Assembly (NCBI GenBank): GCA_030762895.1
Contig: CM061062.1
Coordinates: 132,477,104 to 132,541,103 of the forward strand
DNA length: 64,000 nt
DNA from: Sophora flavescens
Taxonomy: Eukaryota > Streptophyta > Magnoliopsida > Fabales > Fabaceae
Direction of reading: 5' to 3'
The notes below the pieces were generated by a model. It ran no database searches, was not told where the DNA came from, and saw only the letters and a list, made by a program, of their open reading frames with translations. Made by a program: the position numbers and the translations under genes. Positions 32,116 to 43,544 of this stretch are shown piece by piece. How positions within the stretch are numbered: position 1 is the first letter of the stretch; each line of letters opens with the position of its first letter.

Positions 32116-33179
32116 GTTGTGTCACAACCAAATACCCGTGACTCGAGACTCTGGATGATATGAACAGAAGGAAAGCATGAGAGCATAAACTAAACAGGAC
32201 TAACATTACCTAGAATACGAGATGATATCCAATTAATCAGATAGGCAGCAGTCAATACTGTTTCTCCCCAATATGCCTCTGTTTGGTTAAGATTTTTTTT
32301 GCTGCAAACGGAGAATTTTGCCGTCCCGAGGTTACTATTTATATATTTGGGTACTGTTCATGCGTTTGTTTACGAAACCCCGTTGGAAATAATTGATTCC
32401 TGGTGGGTCAAAACTGAGTTTTTTGGAAGCAAAAGTTTCTAGCTTTTCCGTTGAAAATAATTGATTCTAGATGTAGGCCCCACAAAATTCTACATATTTA
32501 CACCTCAAAAGTGATTTTACTTTATCATCCAAACAAAACCAAGTCTTCTAAACCCACTTTTAAAATATTGTTACCAAACACAATCAATTTTTTTAACCTT
32601 TATTTTTCCAAAATCAATTCTTTCAAAATCAATTCTTCCAAAATCAATTCTATCAAAATCTAAAACAAACGGATCCTATGACTTTGGGACCAACATTTGG
32701 AAGAGAAGGGCACGAGCAACTTGAAGTAAGTGGCAATTTTTCCTTTCTGCAACCCCATTTTGGTGCGGGGTGTCAACACATGTAAATTCATGGATGATGC
32801 CCTGTTTACCATTAAAGCTTGAAAGGTTATGATTGGCATATTTTTTTTCATTGGCAAAACGTAATCTTTTAATGCCTTTCCCAAATTATGTCGGTACCAT
32901 ATGACAAAATTGAATAGAAAGTTGGCGTACTTCTGATTTATCCTTCATCAAGAAAAGCCAAGTTACTCGAGTATAATCATCAATAAAGGAAACAAACCAT
33001 CTCGCACCAGAAATATTAGAAATTGGGGCAGGTCCCATAACATCAGAATGTATAAGATCAAATGGTTCAGTATTTTTATTAAAACTAGAAGGAAAAGGAA
33101 CACGATGGTGTTTATCAAACCGACAGACGTCACACTTAAAAGACTCAACAGACCGTTGTAAAAACAAAGACGAAAACAT
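32116..33179 (-). pseudogene. Copia D integrase (frameshifted, carries a MITE)
   Basis: Zinc-binding Cys pair CDVCRFDKHHRVPFP, then HSDVMGPAPISNISGARWFV with the first catalytic Asp, and SFIDDYTRVTWLFLMKDKSE. After shifts the Glu segment (DTP-QQNG-like, AERKNCH) is near 32770. YWGETVLTAAYLIN is split by the MITE at 32276-32676. Confidence 0.8.
32276..32676. mobile_element. MITE inserted in copia D integrase
   Basis: Flanked by TATG on both sides (32272-32275, 32677-32680), with related ends CCTCTGTTTGGTTAAGATTT and the complement of GGATCCGTTTGTTTTAGATT. Removing it restores the integrase YWGE reading exactly, which supports the borders. The right half has repeated AAAATCAATTCT units. The superfamily is not settled (a 3-4-bp duplication would fit PIF/Harbinger-like MITEs). 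Confidence 0.75.
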
Positions 33180-33227
33180 AGACTTAATTAGAGAAAATGG
33201 AGGATGTTCAAGATGCTTGTGATGAAG

Positions 33228-33761
33228 TCAAACCTGTGATGCCAGAGAGTGAGACTCGGACTGACTGAGATTGAAAGCAGGAAGACCACACCTTCTGACC
33301 ATTTCTTTCATCACACAAATAGTACAACCTTCCCCATTCCTTAGCAACTCCAATTGTCCTCCCTGTGGCAACATCCTGAAAAACACAAAGAGGAGGAAAA
33401 AGGTTACTGCACAGTTTTGGTCTAGAGTACTTTTATGAATAGAGATCAAGTTATTGGAAAGTCTAGGAACATGAAGCACATTTTTCGATTTTAACGAAGA
33501 TTGAAGTTCAATATTTCCAGAACCAACAACAGGGGTATGAGAACCATCAACAACAGTAATATAACGAATACTAGAAGGTGAGGTATAAGAAGAAAACAAT
33601 TTGGAATGGAATGTCATGTGATCAATGGAACCAGAGTCAATAATCCAATAATTCTTCAGGATAGTACCAGAGGCAGTAAAGGAGTGGGAGCAAAAACCCT
33701 TACCAGACATTGCCAGAGAACAAGATCCAGAAGGCTTACTAAAAAAGTGATTTTCTGCCAT
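33228..33761 (-). pseudogene. Copia D protease region
   Basis: Frame with KNYWIIDSGSIDHMTFHSKL (DSG catalytic site; Ser-Ile replaces the usual Ala-Thr), SLKSKNVLHVPRLSNNLISI and later RNGEGCTICVM. Part of the GAG-pre-integrase segment is out of frame. Upstream of 33770 no copia gag is visible. Confidence 0.8.
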
Positions 33762-33770
33762 GGAAAGAAC

Positions 33771-34019
33771 TCAGAAACGAAGGCAGCAATGAGAAGGTAT
33801 AAGGCTTCGAAAAATACCCACACTAAAAAAGGTTCTCAGATTGCGAACTGAGGAAGGGCCGAACATGCTACTATGAAGAGCGCACAGCGAAACAGTGACT
33901 GGAGGGCGGCTCGTGGCTTACTCGCACCCAGAGGTGGCCGGAGCTACAGCGGTATGGCGGCTCGTGCAACGTATGTTGGCTGTGAGCTTCTGGGTCTTGG
34001 CCAGATTTTGGACGACTAA
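33771..34019. other. Unassigned DNA between copia D and copia C
   Basis: GC-richer than its surroundings (GAGGTGGCCGGAGC region near 33930). It might be a remnant of copia D leader or gag, but no motif supports a call. Confidence 0.3.
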
Positions 34020-34270
34020 TAATAGGAGCTTAAGCAATGTAAGCTGCACCATAACCGAATGTGCTGAGTCAGCACATATGCAGTTGTGATGGTTAGTCTA
34101 GTACTCTAGTTTAGTTAGTTATGTTAGTTCAGCTGCCAAAGTAGCTAGCTGCCAAAGGTTATAAATAGTCTCTTGTACTAAAATTGTTACTCAAGAATTG
34201 AATACACAAGATTCAAATTCTCTCTCTCTCATTCTCTTTCTCTCTCTACTCTCTATCATCTTTTCTTTTA
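34020..34270 (+). repeat. Copia C 5' LTR
   Basis: Starts TAATAGGAGCTTAAGC and ends CTTTTCTTTTA before the Met-type primer site. A TATA-like GTTATAAATAG lies near 34160. The partner from 43382 starts TAATAGAGTATATGAGC. The termini are not TG...CA. Confidence 0.75.
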
Positions 34271-34403
34271 TGGTATCATGAGCTAAGTTCTGGGCCTCGT
34301 CACCAATGGCCGCATCACAAACCAACTTTGGCGCTGACAACGGCGTCGGCAATCCGTTCACTGAAACCATCGCTACTCCGGGATTGTCGTCCACGACAGC
34401 GAC

Positions 34404-35591
34404 TAGGGGTGATAAAAAATGTCTGACCCGCCCGAAACCGACCAATCCGCTATATATTTTGGTGAAACGGTCGGTTTGAATCGGGTGAGCGGGTTGGGCG
34501 GTTGAAAAAAGTGGGTTCAAATGGATAGATACGGTCGGTTTCGGGTTTGGATTTCTTCATCCATCGGTACCCGACCCGACCCGCCACTAAAAAAAAACTG
34601 AATTGTTGATTTATACATTTGTGGGCCAAGGCCCAATCTTATATTGCAGCTAACTACCACACGGTTACCCAACCCAACACTCCCACTTGACTTCCTAAGT
34701 AACCTATGTCCCTATCGATCAGATTGAACCAGAACCACACACCAACTCAGCTCCTGTTCTCCCTCGCCCTCACTTCGTCACTGTTCTGATCAATGAACAT
34801 GAAACATTGTTCATCATCAACAAGCTCAAGCTCCTAAAATATATTCACTTTTCCGCAAAAAAATTCACTGTTCAAACAATTTTTCCACCGTTCTGCAACA
34901 TTTTTTTTCCAGAAACAATAAACATAAGCTCAAGTTTTGTTCACTGTTCAGATCTAAAGTTGGTGAAGGAGGAACATGAACACAACATTGTTCATCACCA
35001 ACAGATTCAACACATGAATACAAGATCCTCTCTATTCCATCTGAAGTTGGCGAAGGAGGAAGAAATGAAGCTCCACCATTCTTCGTCCGCCTTCCACCAT
35101 CCTCCGCGAGCCCAGTCGTCCATCGCGTTCTCCACCTCGAACCCACCCTCCTTCGAGTTTTCCACCTATTTCGGCCTTCGCGAGCTCTGCCTGACCACCC
35201 TCCCATTGTCCGTTCAGCACCAGCAGCTCCGCCTTGCACAGCCATTCAATGCCACGGTTGACCGTTCCGCGCCGAAGGCTCCTTCCCTTGCCTCTGGCTT
35301 TCAGACGCAAGCTAGCAAGAAGAGTCCAGAAACTACGTTTTGCTAATTTTAACTTTTTTTAAAAAAAAATAATTTGTTCTTTGGTCTTTTAGGCTCTATT
35401 TTTTCAAATTTTTTATTTCCCATTTTTCTGAAAAAAAATAAAAAATTCTTGATCCGTTGCAAACCGCCCGAACCGAACCGCCACCCGATCAATCGGATGT
35501 ATAGATGGACGGAAGCGGATTTCATTTTTCTTGCATTGAATCTGCCCGAACCCGACAATCCCAGCCCGAACCCGCCCGATGCTCACCCCTA
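34404..35591. mobile_element. hAT-like element in copia C gag (TAGGGGTG ends)
   Basis: Perfect 8-bp duplication ACAGCGAC (34396-34403, 35592-35599). Ends TAGGGGTG and CACCCCTA. Subterminal runs of CCCGAACCCG/GGGTCGGG-type motifs lie on both sides. The 1188-bp interior has a 179-codon plus frame (34807-35346) and overlapping minus frames without recognisable transposase motifs, so it is probably non-autonomous. Confidence 0.9.
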
Positions 35592-36325
35592 ACAGCGACA
35601 AACTTCAATCCATCTCTTTCGGTCAAGCTTGATGACCAAAACTTCCTACTCTGGAAACAACGGGTTGAAGTGGTGATCATAGCTCACGAGCTTCGTCGAT
35701 TTGTTGTCAATCCAACAATTCCACCTCAATTCACGTCTGAAGCGAATCGTGAACTTGGAATCGAATCTGAAGCATATCAATTGTGGATCGTGCAAGATCA
35801 GATTCTGTTTACTCGGTTCACTATCGCCTTCAATTCTTCCTCGGTTCTTAGGTTGCAAACAGTCCTGGCAAGTGTGGGACAAGATTCTTAAATTCTTCTA
35901 TTCGCATCTTCGAGCCAAGGTGAGACAATTTCAATCCGAGCTAAAGAACACCAAGAAAGATAGAAGATCAATCTCTGAATACTTGTTACGAATAAGAGCC
36001 ATTGTTGATTCTCATCAAGCTATGGAAGATCCGATTTCAGAACAAGATAATATAGATAGTGTTAGAAGGACTTCCGGAGGAGTGTAATTCGATCGTGACG
36101 ATGATCTATGGTCATGGTGATACACCTTCGATTAATGATATTGAAGCGCTCCTCATGCTTAAGGATTCTCAATTTGAGAAGTTCAAGTAAGAACTATCTT
36201 CCTCTACCTCAGTTTCAATTAATGTTGCACAAGCCCCAAATTTACAAGATGCAAACCCTAATGGAACTAATGTTCAATCTGAAGCACAACATGGTGGTTT
36301 CCAAGGTGGTTTTCGTGGTCGAGGT

Positions 36326-37128
36326 CATGGTTGTCAAACTCGCAAGTTGACTCGTAGAATCGTCCGAGTCTACGTTTCTAGGTAGGCAAAACGGGTTAAC
36401 TCGCAGGTAGAATCGGTTTCGGAGCAGACTCGGTCAAACTCGGTTTGACTCGGTCAAACTCGATCAAAATCACGAGTCTAGGTGTTAGTCATCGAGTTTG
36501 AGTCTCGACTGAACATTCGCTTGAATCTTCACCGCGAACATAGCCGCAAACCGGCGCACCACCACCGACCACCACCACACGAAGCTGCTCCCCCATCCGT
36601 ACGACTGCGAGTTTGCTGCTAGCCACCGCGTCTCTGATTCCTCCGATCCCAATGCAAGCCTGCCATCCCTCGCCTACCCCAAGTCAGCCGCATGAAGGGT
36701 TGTCTTCCCTCTCCTACTGCGTGCCGTTTCTGGTGTTGTACAATAGGGTTACTTCTGTCTCATGTCTCTAGGTTAGGGAAGAGGAGGGAAGTTGGGCCCT
36801 AAAGGCCCATTTAGTGTAAATTAAAAACAAAAATACCCAGCAAATAGTTTGGACTGGTAAACTCCATATTCCATAGGTCCTATCACACGATATAATAATA
36901 ATAATAATAATAATAAACTAATAATTATTATTATAATAATACTAATATCCACTACTTTATGATTTTGATGTTACCTAGATTTGGATTATGATGTTACCTA
37001 GATTTGGATTATAATAATAATATCATTATACGTTTTTTTTATATTAGGTAGACTCCTCGTACGAGTCTACGTGTTGAGTTTACGTATGCTCCACGAGTCT
37101 ACGTAGACTCGCGAGTCTGACAACCTTG
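36326..37128. mobile_element. hAT-like element in copia C gag (CATGGTTGTCAAACTCG end)
   Basis: Perfect 8-bp duplication GTCGAGGT (36318-36325, 37129-37136). Left end CATGGTTGTCAAACTCG, right end complement CAAGGTTGTCAGACTCG. Subterminal GACTCG/CGAGTC motifs are repeated many times. The interior has an AT microsatellite. Same family as 40538-41408 by terminal sequence; non-coding. Confidence 0.9.
36893..36917. repeat. (ATA)n microsatellite
   Basis: About eight consecutive ATA/TAA units followed by an imperfect AATTATTATTATAATAAT stretch, inside a hAT-like element. Confidence 0.85.
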
Positions 37129-37171
37129 GTCGAGGTGGCAGAGGTAGTGGCCATGGTGGCAGGGGCCGTGG

Positions 37172-37976
37172 TTGCCATGTTCTCCCCCAAGTTTTTTTAA
37201 AAATAAACTTACATATATACCTATAAGTTTTCCTCCTAAGACAATACAGCAAAAAAGAGACAAAGTGAAGAACTTATAATTGTAAGGGTGTAAACATGCA
37301 AATCAATAATTAATTCCCTTTCTTTGCTCATTTCAATCGGTTCCTTGCTTTCACTCCTGCTTAGTATCTTTTTGGTGAGGTGATGCTTTTATAACTCTTT
37401 TTTTTAATGTTTTCTTCTTTCAATTTTTTTTTCTTTTGCTTGATTCTTCCTTTTTTTTTATTTGTTTTCCATTATTTAACTCTTTTTTTAAAAAATGTTC
37501 TTACAAAATTTATTTTTTAGGTTTATTGATTGAAATAAAGTGATGTGTTAGAACAAAACTATTGACTCATTTTTCAAAACAAAATAGAGAATAATTATGA
37601 AATACAACCTAGTGAACCAAATTTAAATTCAGAGAATAATGTTGAAAATGTTGTTTGAGTATCCTATTGAGTCATCTCCTTCTAAAGCTATAAAAATCAA
37701 AGAATGGAAAATTAATATTGATACGTGATCCTAGAAAGCGTCCACAAATTGGGGATTATCCTATCAATCGACAAAGTAAAATTCATAGGACTTGTATAAA
37801 TTTTGGACCATATCAAAAGATATGCTTGAGTAACTAATATTATATTAATAAGTTGTTAATCATATATGAAAATTGTTTCACTTAATTCACTTATATATAT
37901 ATTTTTTTGTATGGCTATTTATGTTATATATATTTAGTCTTGGCCCCCTTTATAAGAAATTCCTGGCTCCGCCCAT
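37172..37976. mobile_element. Insertion in the copia C gag Gly-rich region, probable hAT-like element
   Basis: Flanked by GGCCGTGG on both sides (37164-37171, 37977-37984). The right end reads ...TCCTGGCTCCGCCCAT, whose complement (GGGCGGAGCCAGGA) is a common plant transposon terminus. The left end (TTGCCATGTTCTCCC) is a poor inverted match. Because this gag stretch is itself GGCCGTGG-like and repetitive, the duplication could be coincidental. No coding sequence seen. Confidence 0.55.
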
Positions 37977-38158
37977 GGCCGTGGTGGCCAATGGCTTCAA
38001 ACCTACATGCCAACTGTGTGGAAAGTACGGGCATGATAGTTACAATTGCTGGTATAGGTTTGATGAAATCTTTGTACCTCCACCCATGCCTCCTCCCAAT
38101 CAGCCTCAACCTAATCAGGCTTTGTATGCAATGCAAAGTAACTATCAGAACTATCAAC

Positions 38159-39030
38159 CGGTGTTGTCGAATAGTGGCCATGGCGGAAAGCGGTGGCGGG
38201 TTTTGAAGGAACCGGCATACAGAGGCGGTGGCATGAAGAATCCGCGTGGCGGTTCATGGCGGCTGGCGAGTATGGCGGAATCGGGGGGGACATGGAGGAA
38301 AAGGCGGGTTTTTTGGGTTTTTTCATAGAAAAACCCTGACCCAGCCTTCTGGGTTAATTGGGTTGTGCGACCCGACCCGGATTATGGCCCAAAATGGGTG
38401 AAAACCCTAGAAAATCTGACTTTCCTCCCTTCACTTTCTCATACGTACAGAAACCCTAGAACCCCTTCTCTTCCTCCCATTTCACACTTTCTTCTCGGAC
38501 CACCCACTCTCCGGCGACACCCACTATCGGGCGACCACTGTCTAGGGACCACTGACCTCCGGCGACCAGCGACCAACCTCTTTTTTTCTCCCTTTTTCAG
38601 TCATGTTGTTTTTGAGAAATCTGATGGAGAAGAGGAAGAGGGATATGCCACATTAGATAACCAGGAAATTGATTATGTTGGGGTTGAGAAAGAGGATTAG
38701 CCATTTACTTTGTGTTTGTCATGGCGTTTTTATCATTTTGTTGTTATTTTGAATTTTGAAGTCTTGAACTTGATGGTAATCAACCTTGTTAGTAGTCTAT
38801 GATAGGTGAATATGAGACTTATATGACATTTTCTATCAATTTAGTTTATGGTTCTTGACATATGTTGTTAGTGTTTTGGATTTTATATTTATTTATGCAA
38901 TTTTTATTATGTATGTGTATATGTATATATATATATTTTCCGTCATGACATCCTCCATATGGCCGCATCGCCATCCGCTATAATGTATGGCGGATTTTTT
39001 GCCGGCCGCCATCCGCCATCGATAACATTG
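38159..39030. mobile_element. Non-autonomous derivative of the 60813 hAT family, in copia C
   Basis: Perfect 8-bp duplication CTATCAAC (38151-38158, 39031-39038). Ends CGGTGTTGTCG and CGATAACATTG; the right-end complement CAATGTTATCGATGGCGG matches the end of the large hAT at 60813 (CAATGTTATTGATGGCGG). Subterminal ATGGCGG motifs cluster at both ends. The interior keeps the last about 30 codons of the transposase (VFEKSDGEEEEGYA near 38605-38640) and the 3' tail, while the catalytic body is deleted. Confidence 0.92.
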
Positions 39031-40537
39031 CTATCAACCTCCTTGCTACTCAAGCTCCTCAAATCAATCAGTATGCACCTGCCACCCCTGAGTTCAACAT
39101 TGTGCATCAATTTGAAGCCCAAACTTGGTACCCTAATTTTGAGGCATCACATCATATAACAGCAGACTCCCAAAATATGAATCATAGCACTCCTTTCGGG
39201 GATCAAGACCAAGTGCTCATGGGAAATGGGTAAGGCTTACCTATCAATTCAATAGGTTCCTCTAAACTTTACTCTCATAATAATCCTCATATCACATTCA
39301 CTTTACACCATCTTTTACTTGTTCCTACTATCACAAAGAACCTAGTTTTTGTTTCAAAATTTGCTCGTGACAATAGTGTGTATTTTGAATTTCACCCCTA
39401 TTCATGTTATGTGAAATCTCAGGACACTAAACAAGTCTTGCTCAAAGGCTCACTAGGGAGTGATGGCCTCTATTCCTTCAAGAACCTCAACATTCTTAAG
39501 GGCATTCCTTCTTCAAGATCACTGTCATCAAATTCTACTAAGTCTCCTAGGTGTTATTCTTTTGTAAATACAAGTACTTTACCAAATTCATCTATTACTA
39601 TCAATACTTGGCATTGTAGACTAGGACATGCCCACATGAGACTATAAAATCTGTATTACAACTTTGTAAAATCCCCTTGTCTAATAAATGTGATCTTGAT
39701 TTCTGTAATGCATGTTGCTTGGGCAAGGCCCACAATTGTATGCTCCTCCCTCTAGTACTACTCATCATACAGTCTTTGAGCTGGTCCATAGTGACCTCTA
39801 GGGTCCTGCACCTTTTACCTCCTCGGGTAGATATACTTATTATATCACGTTTGTTGACGCACACACCCGTTTCACCTGGATCTATTTTCTAAAACAAAAG
39901 TCCGATGCCCTGAATGCTTTTAAGCTCTTCTCTTCCTTAATTGCAACTCAGTTTTCAGCCAAAATAAAAGCCTTGAAATCAGACTAGGGTGGTGAATTCC
40001 GCCCCTTCACCAAGCATCTCAATGATCTTGGTATCATCATAGACTTACTTGTCCTCACACCTCCCATCAAAAAGGGAAAGTGGAGAGAAAACATCGCCAA
40101 ATTGTTGAAATGGGCTTAAGCCTACTCTCCCATGCCTCTATTCCTCTAAGGTTTTGGGATCACAGCTTCACTCAAGCTGTTCACCTCATTAATAGACTGC
40201 CAACTGTTGCTCTAAAAGAGCACTCATCTCCTTTTCATGCCTTGTATGGCACCCAACCAGACTATTCGTCACTAAAAATTTTTGGTTGTGCCTATTTTCC
40301 CTTTCTTAGGCCTTGTAACAGGCACAAACTCCAATTCAGGTCAGTAGAATGCATCTATCTTGGCATCTCTCCCCACCATAAAGGCCATAAGTGCCTTGAT
40401 TCTAATGGCAGGATTTACATCTCTAAGGATGTACTCTTCAATGAAGGGAGATTTCCCTATCCCATTCTTTACCCTTCCTCTGATCCTACTACTTCTCCTT
40501 CCAATGAAACTCTCTATTCTGTCTCCATACCTATTCC
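39031..40537 (+). pseudogene. Copia C protease and integrase
   Basis: Protease reads WYPNFEASHHITAD near 39130, so the catalytic DSG of copia B (WYPDSGASHH) is replaced. A stop follows near 39231. Integrase zinc-binding: TWHCRLGHAH, then CNACCLGKAH. Two Trp codons are now TAG (in HSDLWGP near 39800 and SDWGGEF near 39987). From 40080 a clean frame carries ERKHRQIVEMGLSLLSHASI and the C-terminal LGISPHHKGHKCLD, ending at the hAT-like insertion. Confidence 0.85.
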
Positions 40538-41408
40538 CATGGTTGTCAAAATCACGATCCAGAACGTAGAATCATATGCATCAACGATATTGCAGGTCCT
40601 GAGCGATCCCGTGCCGGAGCAGAATCGTAAACTCGTCGAATCGGACGATTTTTGCGACCTTGAGAACAATACACAAATCAGATTCTTGGGTCGGGTTCGT
40701 GACCAAACTGCCCGCGGGGCGGGACTACTTTCTCTCACTTGTGCGACCCATTTCGACCCTTTCTGATATGTGTTTGCCTGCGTCTCCTTCTTCATTCTTC
40801 TGTTCTGCATCTCCTTCCCCATCCGATGGTCTGCTGCGTCATTTTCTATTCTAGAATCATTTGCAAACTACAAACCCTAGCATGGTTATGTTATTGCGGG
40901 TCAGGTCCACAGTACACTACTCAAACAATTTCAAGCTTTGTTTTTGGGCCCGTCTTAAATATATCCCCACTTACCCTTCTCCGTGAACCAACTAATATAT
41001 TCCCTTTGGATGATTTTTTCTTTTCATAGTAACAATTAAATATTAAATATAAAATATATATTAAAACATTAATAATAAAATAACTATAAAATAATTATCT
41101 ATACTTGAATTATATTTATATGTAATTAATTAATTTTTTCTTTTAATAATCACTATTAAATATAAAATAAATAGTAGTAAAATATTAATAATAAAATAAC
41201 TATAATATAAATAGGTATACTTTTTATTTGAATTTGATTTATATTATTATCTATTAATCTATTAATTAATTACATTATCATGTTTTTATACTAAAATATA
41301 TATTATAATATTTTTTGTAGGATCTTATGATTCGTGTTACGATCACATGGTTTGCGATCTTGTGACCCTTTCCCGATCTTATGTAGGATCTCGAGTTTGA
41401 CAACCTTG
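40538..41408. mobile_element. hAT-like element in the copia C integrase-RT linker
   Basis: Perfect 8-bp duplication CCTATTCC (40530-40537, 41409-41416). Ends CATGGTTGTCAAAATCACG and complement CAAGGTTGTCAAACTCGAG, the family of 36326-37128. Subterminal GATC-containing repeats such as ACGATC and CGATCTTGTG. Strongly AT-rich core 41030-41310. Non-coding. Confidence 0.9.
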
Positions 41409-41416
41409 CCTATTCC

Positions 41417-43368
41417 CAATTTTCCTTTACTCTCTCCAACTCCTCTAACACAGTACCCACCTCCTAACCCCACACCCTCTCCTTCCTCCATTCTCACTAT
41501 GTCTCCTAACCCATTCCAATCACCTTCCTCTCTTCCCACTCACTCTCTGTCTCCTATTCCATCCCAACCCCACTCTATGTCCCCTGTTGTATAACACTCT
41601 TCTTCCACTCCTCAACCAGCAACTCAACAAACTCCACCTCTATTCCTCAAGCAACAAACTCAAATTATGTTCCTCTCACTATGGAATCTACAGAGGTGTT
41701 CTCTTCCTCCTCATCACCTCAAACAACTCCTCACCACCAAAACACACATCACATGATGACCAGGTCTAAGATTGGTCACCTACCTCCTCCAGTTTACCCT
41801 CCTCTACATCTAACTCATTTGGAACCCACTTCTGTTAAGGTAGCCCTGTCCAGCCCCCAATGGCTGGCTACCATGAAAGATGAGTATCATGCCCTGCTCA
41901 AAAATAACACTTGGTACCTTGTCACTCTTCCCACAGATAGGAAGGATATAGGATGCATGTGGGTCTTTCGAATTAAAGAAAACCATGATGGAAGCATTAA
42001 TAAGTACAAAGCTTGGCTTGTTGCCAAAGGCTTTTTCACCAACAACATGGATTTGATTTCCATGAAACTTTCTCCCCTGTGGTAACACCAGTTACCATCC
42101 GTATTGTACTTATTCTAGCCTTCACACATAAGTGGGCAATCCAACAAATAGATGTGAATAATGCTTTTTTGAATGGACACTTAAATGAGGAGGTTTATAT
42201 GACCCAACCCCCGGATTTTGAATCAGACAACAGAAAACTGGTCTGCCGCATAAACAAAGCTCCGTATGGATTGAAACAAGCCCCAAGGGCTTGGTATAAA
42301 AGGCTAGCAACAGTCCTTGTGCAATTCGGGTTCACCACCAGCAAGTGTGACCCTTCCTTATTTGTATATTCTAAAGGGAAGGTGGTTCTATATGTGTTAG
42401 TCTATGTTGATGATATCATATTGGCCGAATCCTCTACTCCTCTGATCAGCGAGCTTATTCAGAGACTTAATGTTCAATTTGCTCTCAAAGAGCTTGGTTC
42501 CCTTGACTATTTTCTTGGAGTTTAAGTCAAGCATCTACCATCGGATGATCTTCTATTATCTTAGTCCAAGTAAATTCGGGACTTATTGGAGAAAGCTCAC
42601 ATGTCAGATGCCAGAGGCATCTCATCCCCGATGGTTAGCAACTATAAGCTCATTAGATTTGGCACGGATACACTCTCAGACCCTCATCTATATAGGTCTA
42701 TTGTAGGTGCATTACAATATTCAACCTTAACACGCCCTGACATGGCCTTCAGTGTGAACAAGGTATGTCAGTTCACGAGCAATCCCCTTGGCACTCACTG
42801 GCAAGCAGTGAAGAGGATCCTGCACTATCTCAAAGGTTCCCTAGAGTATGGTTTACTACTACAGCCTGCACCAACCTCCTTGCCATTTACACTCACTACC
42901 TACTGAGATGCAGACTGGGCAAGTAACCCAGATGACCGAAGATCAACCTCAGTCTCTTGCATTTTCTTTGGGGCTAACCTAGTTTCTTGGTGCTCCAAAA
43001 AGCAGGCTTTAGTTGCTAGTTATAGCACAAAAACTGAGTATAAAAGCATGGCAAATACTGTGGCAAAAGTCACCTGGATCCAGTCACTTCCCACTGAGTT
43101 AGCCATTCCCTTTGCAACTCCCAAACTTTATTGTGACAACCTCAGTGCAATATCATTGGCTCATAATCCTGTGCTACATGCTCGAACTAAACACATTGAG
43201 TTGGACATCCACTTTGTGCGCGAAAAGGTCATTGCCAAAGCTCTATCAGTCCATCATGTTCCCAATTCAGACCAGCTAGCTGACTCACTCACAAAGCCCC
43301 TGTCTTCCTCTCAGTTCACACCTCTAAGAACCAAACTCAAAGTGGTTCCTGTTCAGCAACCACCTTGA
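41417..43368 (+). pseudogene. Copia C RT and RNase H
   Basis: A Pro/Ser linker to about 41750, then LEPTSVKVALSSPQWLATMK, GCMWVFRIKENHDGSINKY (41955), a shift near 42040, QQIDVNNAFLNGHLNEEVY and the catalytic YVDDIILAE near 42410. Stops lie near 42525 (FLGV-stop) and in the LLLSQSKYIRD equivalent near 42560. RNase H keeps DADWASNPDDRRST (about 42910, preceded by a stop) and LYCDNLSAISLAHNPVLHAR, ending VQQPP at 43368. All motifs are recognisable but it is not translatable. Confidence 0.88.
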
Positions 43369-43371
43369 GCT

Positions 43372-43537
43372 TGAGGGGGGCTAATAGAGTATATGAGCTT
43401 AAGCAATGTAATCATGTACTTGCTGCACCATAACCGAATGTGCTGAGTCAGCACATATTCGGTTATGATGGTTAGTTGAGTTCAATTAGTTATGTTAGTT
43501 CAGCTGCCAAAGTAGCTAGCAGCCATAGGCTATAGAA
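43372..43537 (+). repeat. Copia C polypurine tract and truncated 3' LTR
   Basis: TTGAGGGGGGC precedes TAATAGAGTATATGAGC (43382). It matches the 5' LTR for about 155 bp, ends at GGCTATAGAAACAG, and is joined to chromovirus RNase H. The junction is identical to that at 17258. Confidence 0.8.
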
Positions 43538-43544
43538 ACAGACA

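Larger units (their letters stand above)
31010..33770 (-). mobile_element. Copia D, Ty1/copia element (minus), internally deleted
   Basis: Read on the minus strand: protease (33761-33228), integrase (about 33179-32120, interrupted by a MITE), a deletion joint near 32115, C-terminal RT (to 31724), RNase H tail (31512-31222), polypurine tract and 3' LTR. The order is copia-type and the closest relative in the window by motif is copia A (IDSGSIDHMT, VLHVPRLSNNL). No 5' LTR or gag is recognised beyond about 33770. Confidence 0.85.
34306..38158 (+). pseudogene. Copia C gag in four pieces
   Basis: 34306-34403 (MAASQTNFGADNGVGNPF), 35592-36325 (FNPSLSVKLDDQNFLLWKQ, SHLRAKVRQFQSELKNTKK, and a frameshift near 36085), 37129-37171 (GRGGRGSGHGG) and 37977-38158 (the CCHC knuckle CQLCGKYGHDSYNC near 38010-38050). 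The pieces are separated by DNA transposons. The order and the copia B counterpart show they were one gene. Confidence 0.85.
34020..43537 (+). mobile_element. Copia C, Ty1/copia element carrying five nested DNA elements, 3' LTR truncated
   Basis: 5' LTR 34020-34270, primer site TGGTATCATGAGC at 34271, gag ATG at 34306, then gag, protease, integrase and RT-RNase H in one direction, polypurine tract 43372-43381 and a truncated 3' LTR from 43382. Insertions at 34404-35591, 36326-37128, 37172-37976, 38159-39030 and 40538-41408 interrupt it; removing each with one copy of its 8-bp duplication restores the coding order. Many in-frame stops (several TGG to TAG, CAG to TAG) show it is old. It is a sister family to copia B. 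Confidence 0.88.

Noticed and set aside
34807..35346. 179-codon plus frame inside the 34404-35591 element
   Set aside because: No transposase motif, and overlapping minus frames of similar length. Probably chance in C-rich DNA, though a captured fragment is not excluded.
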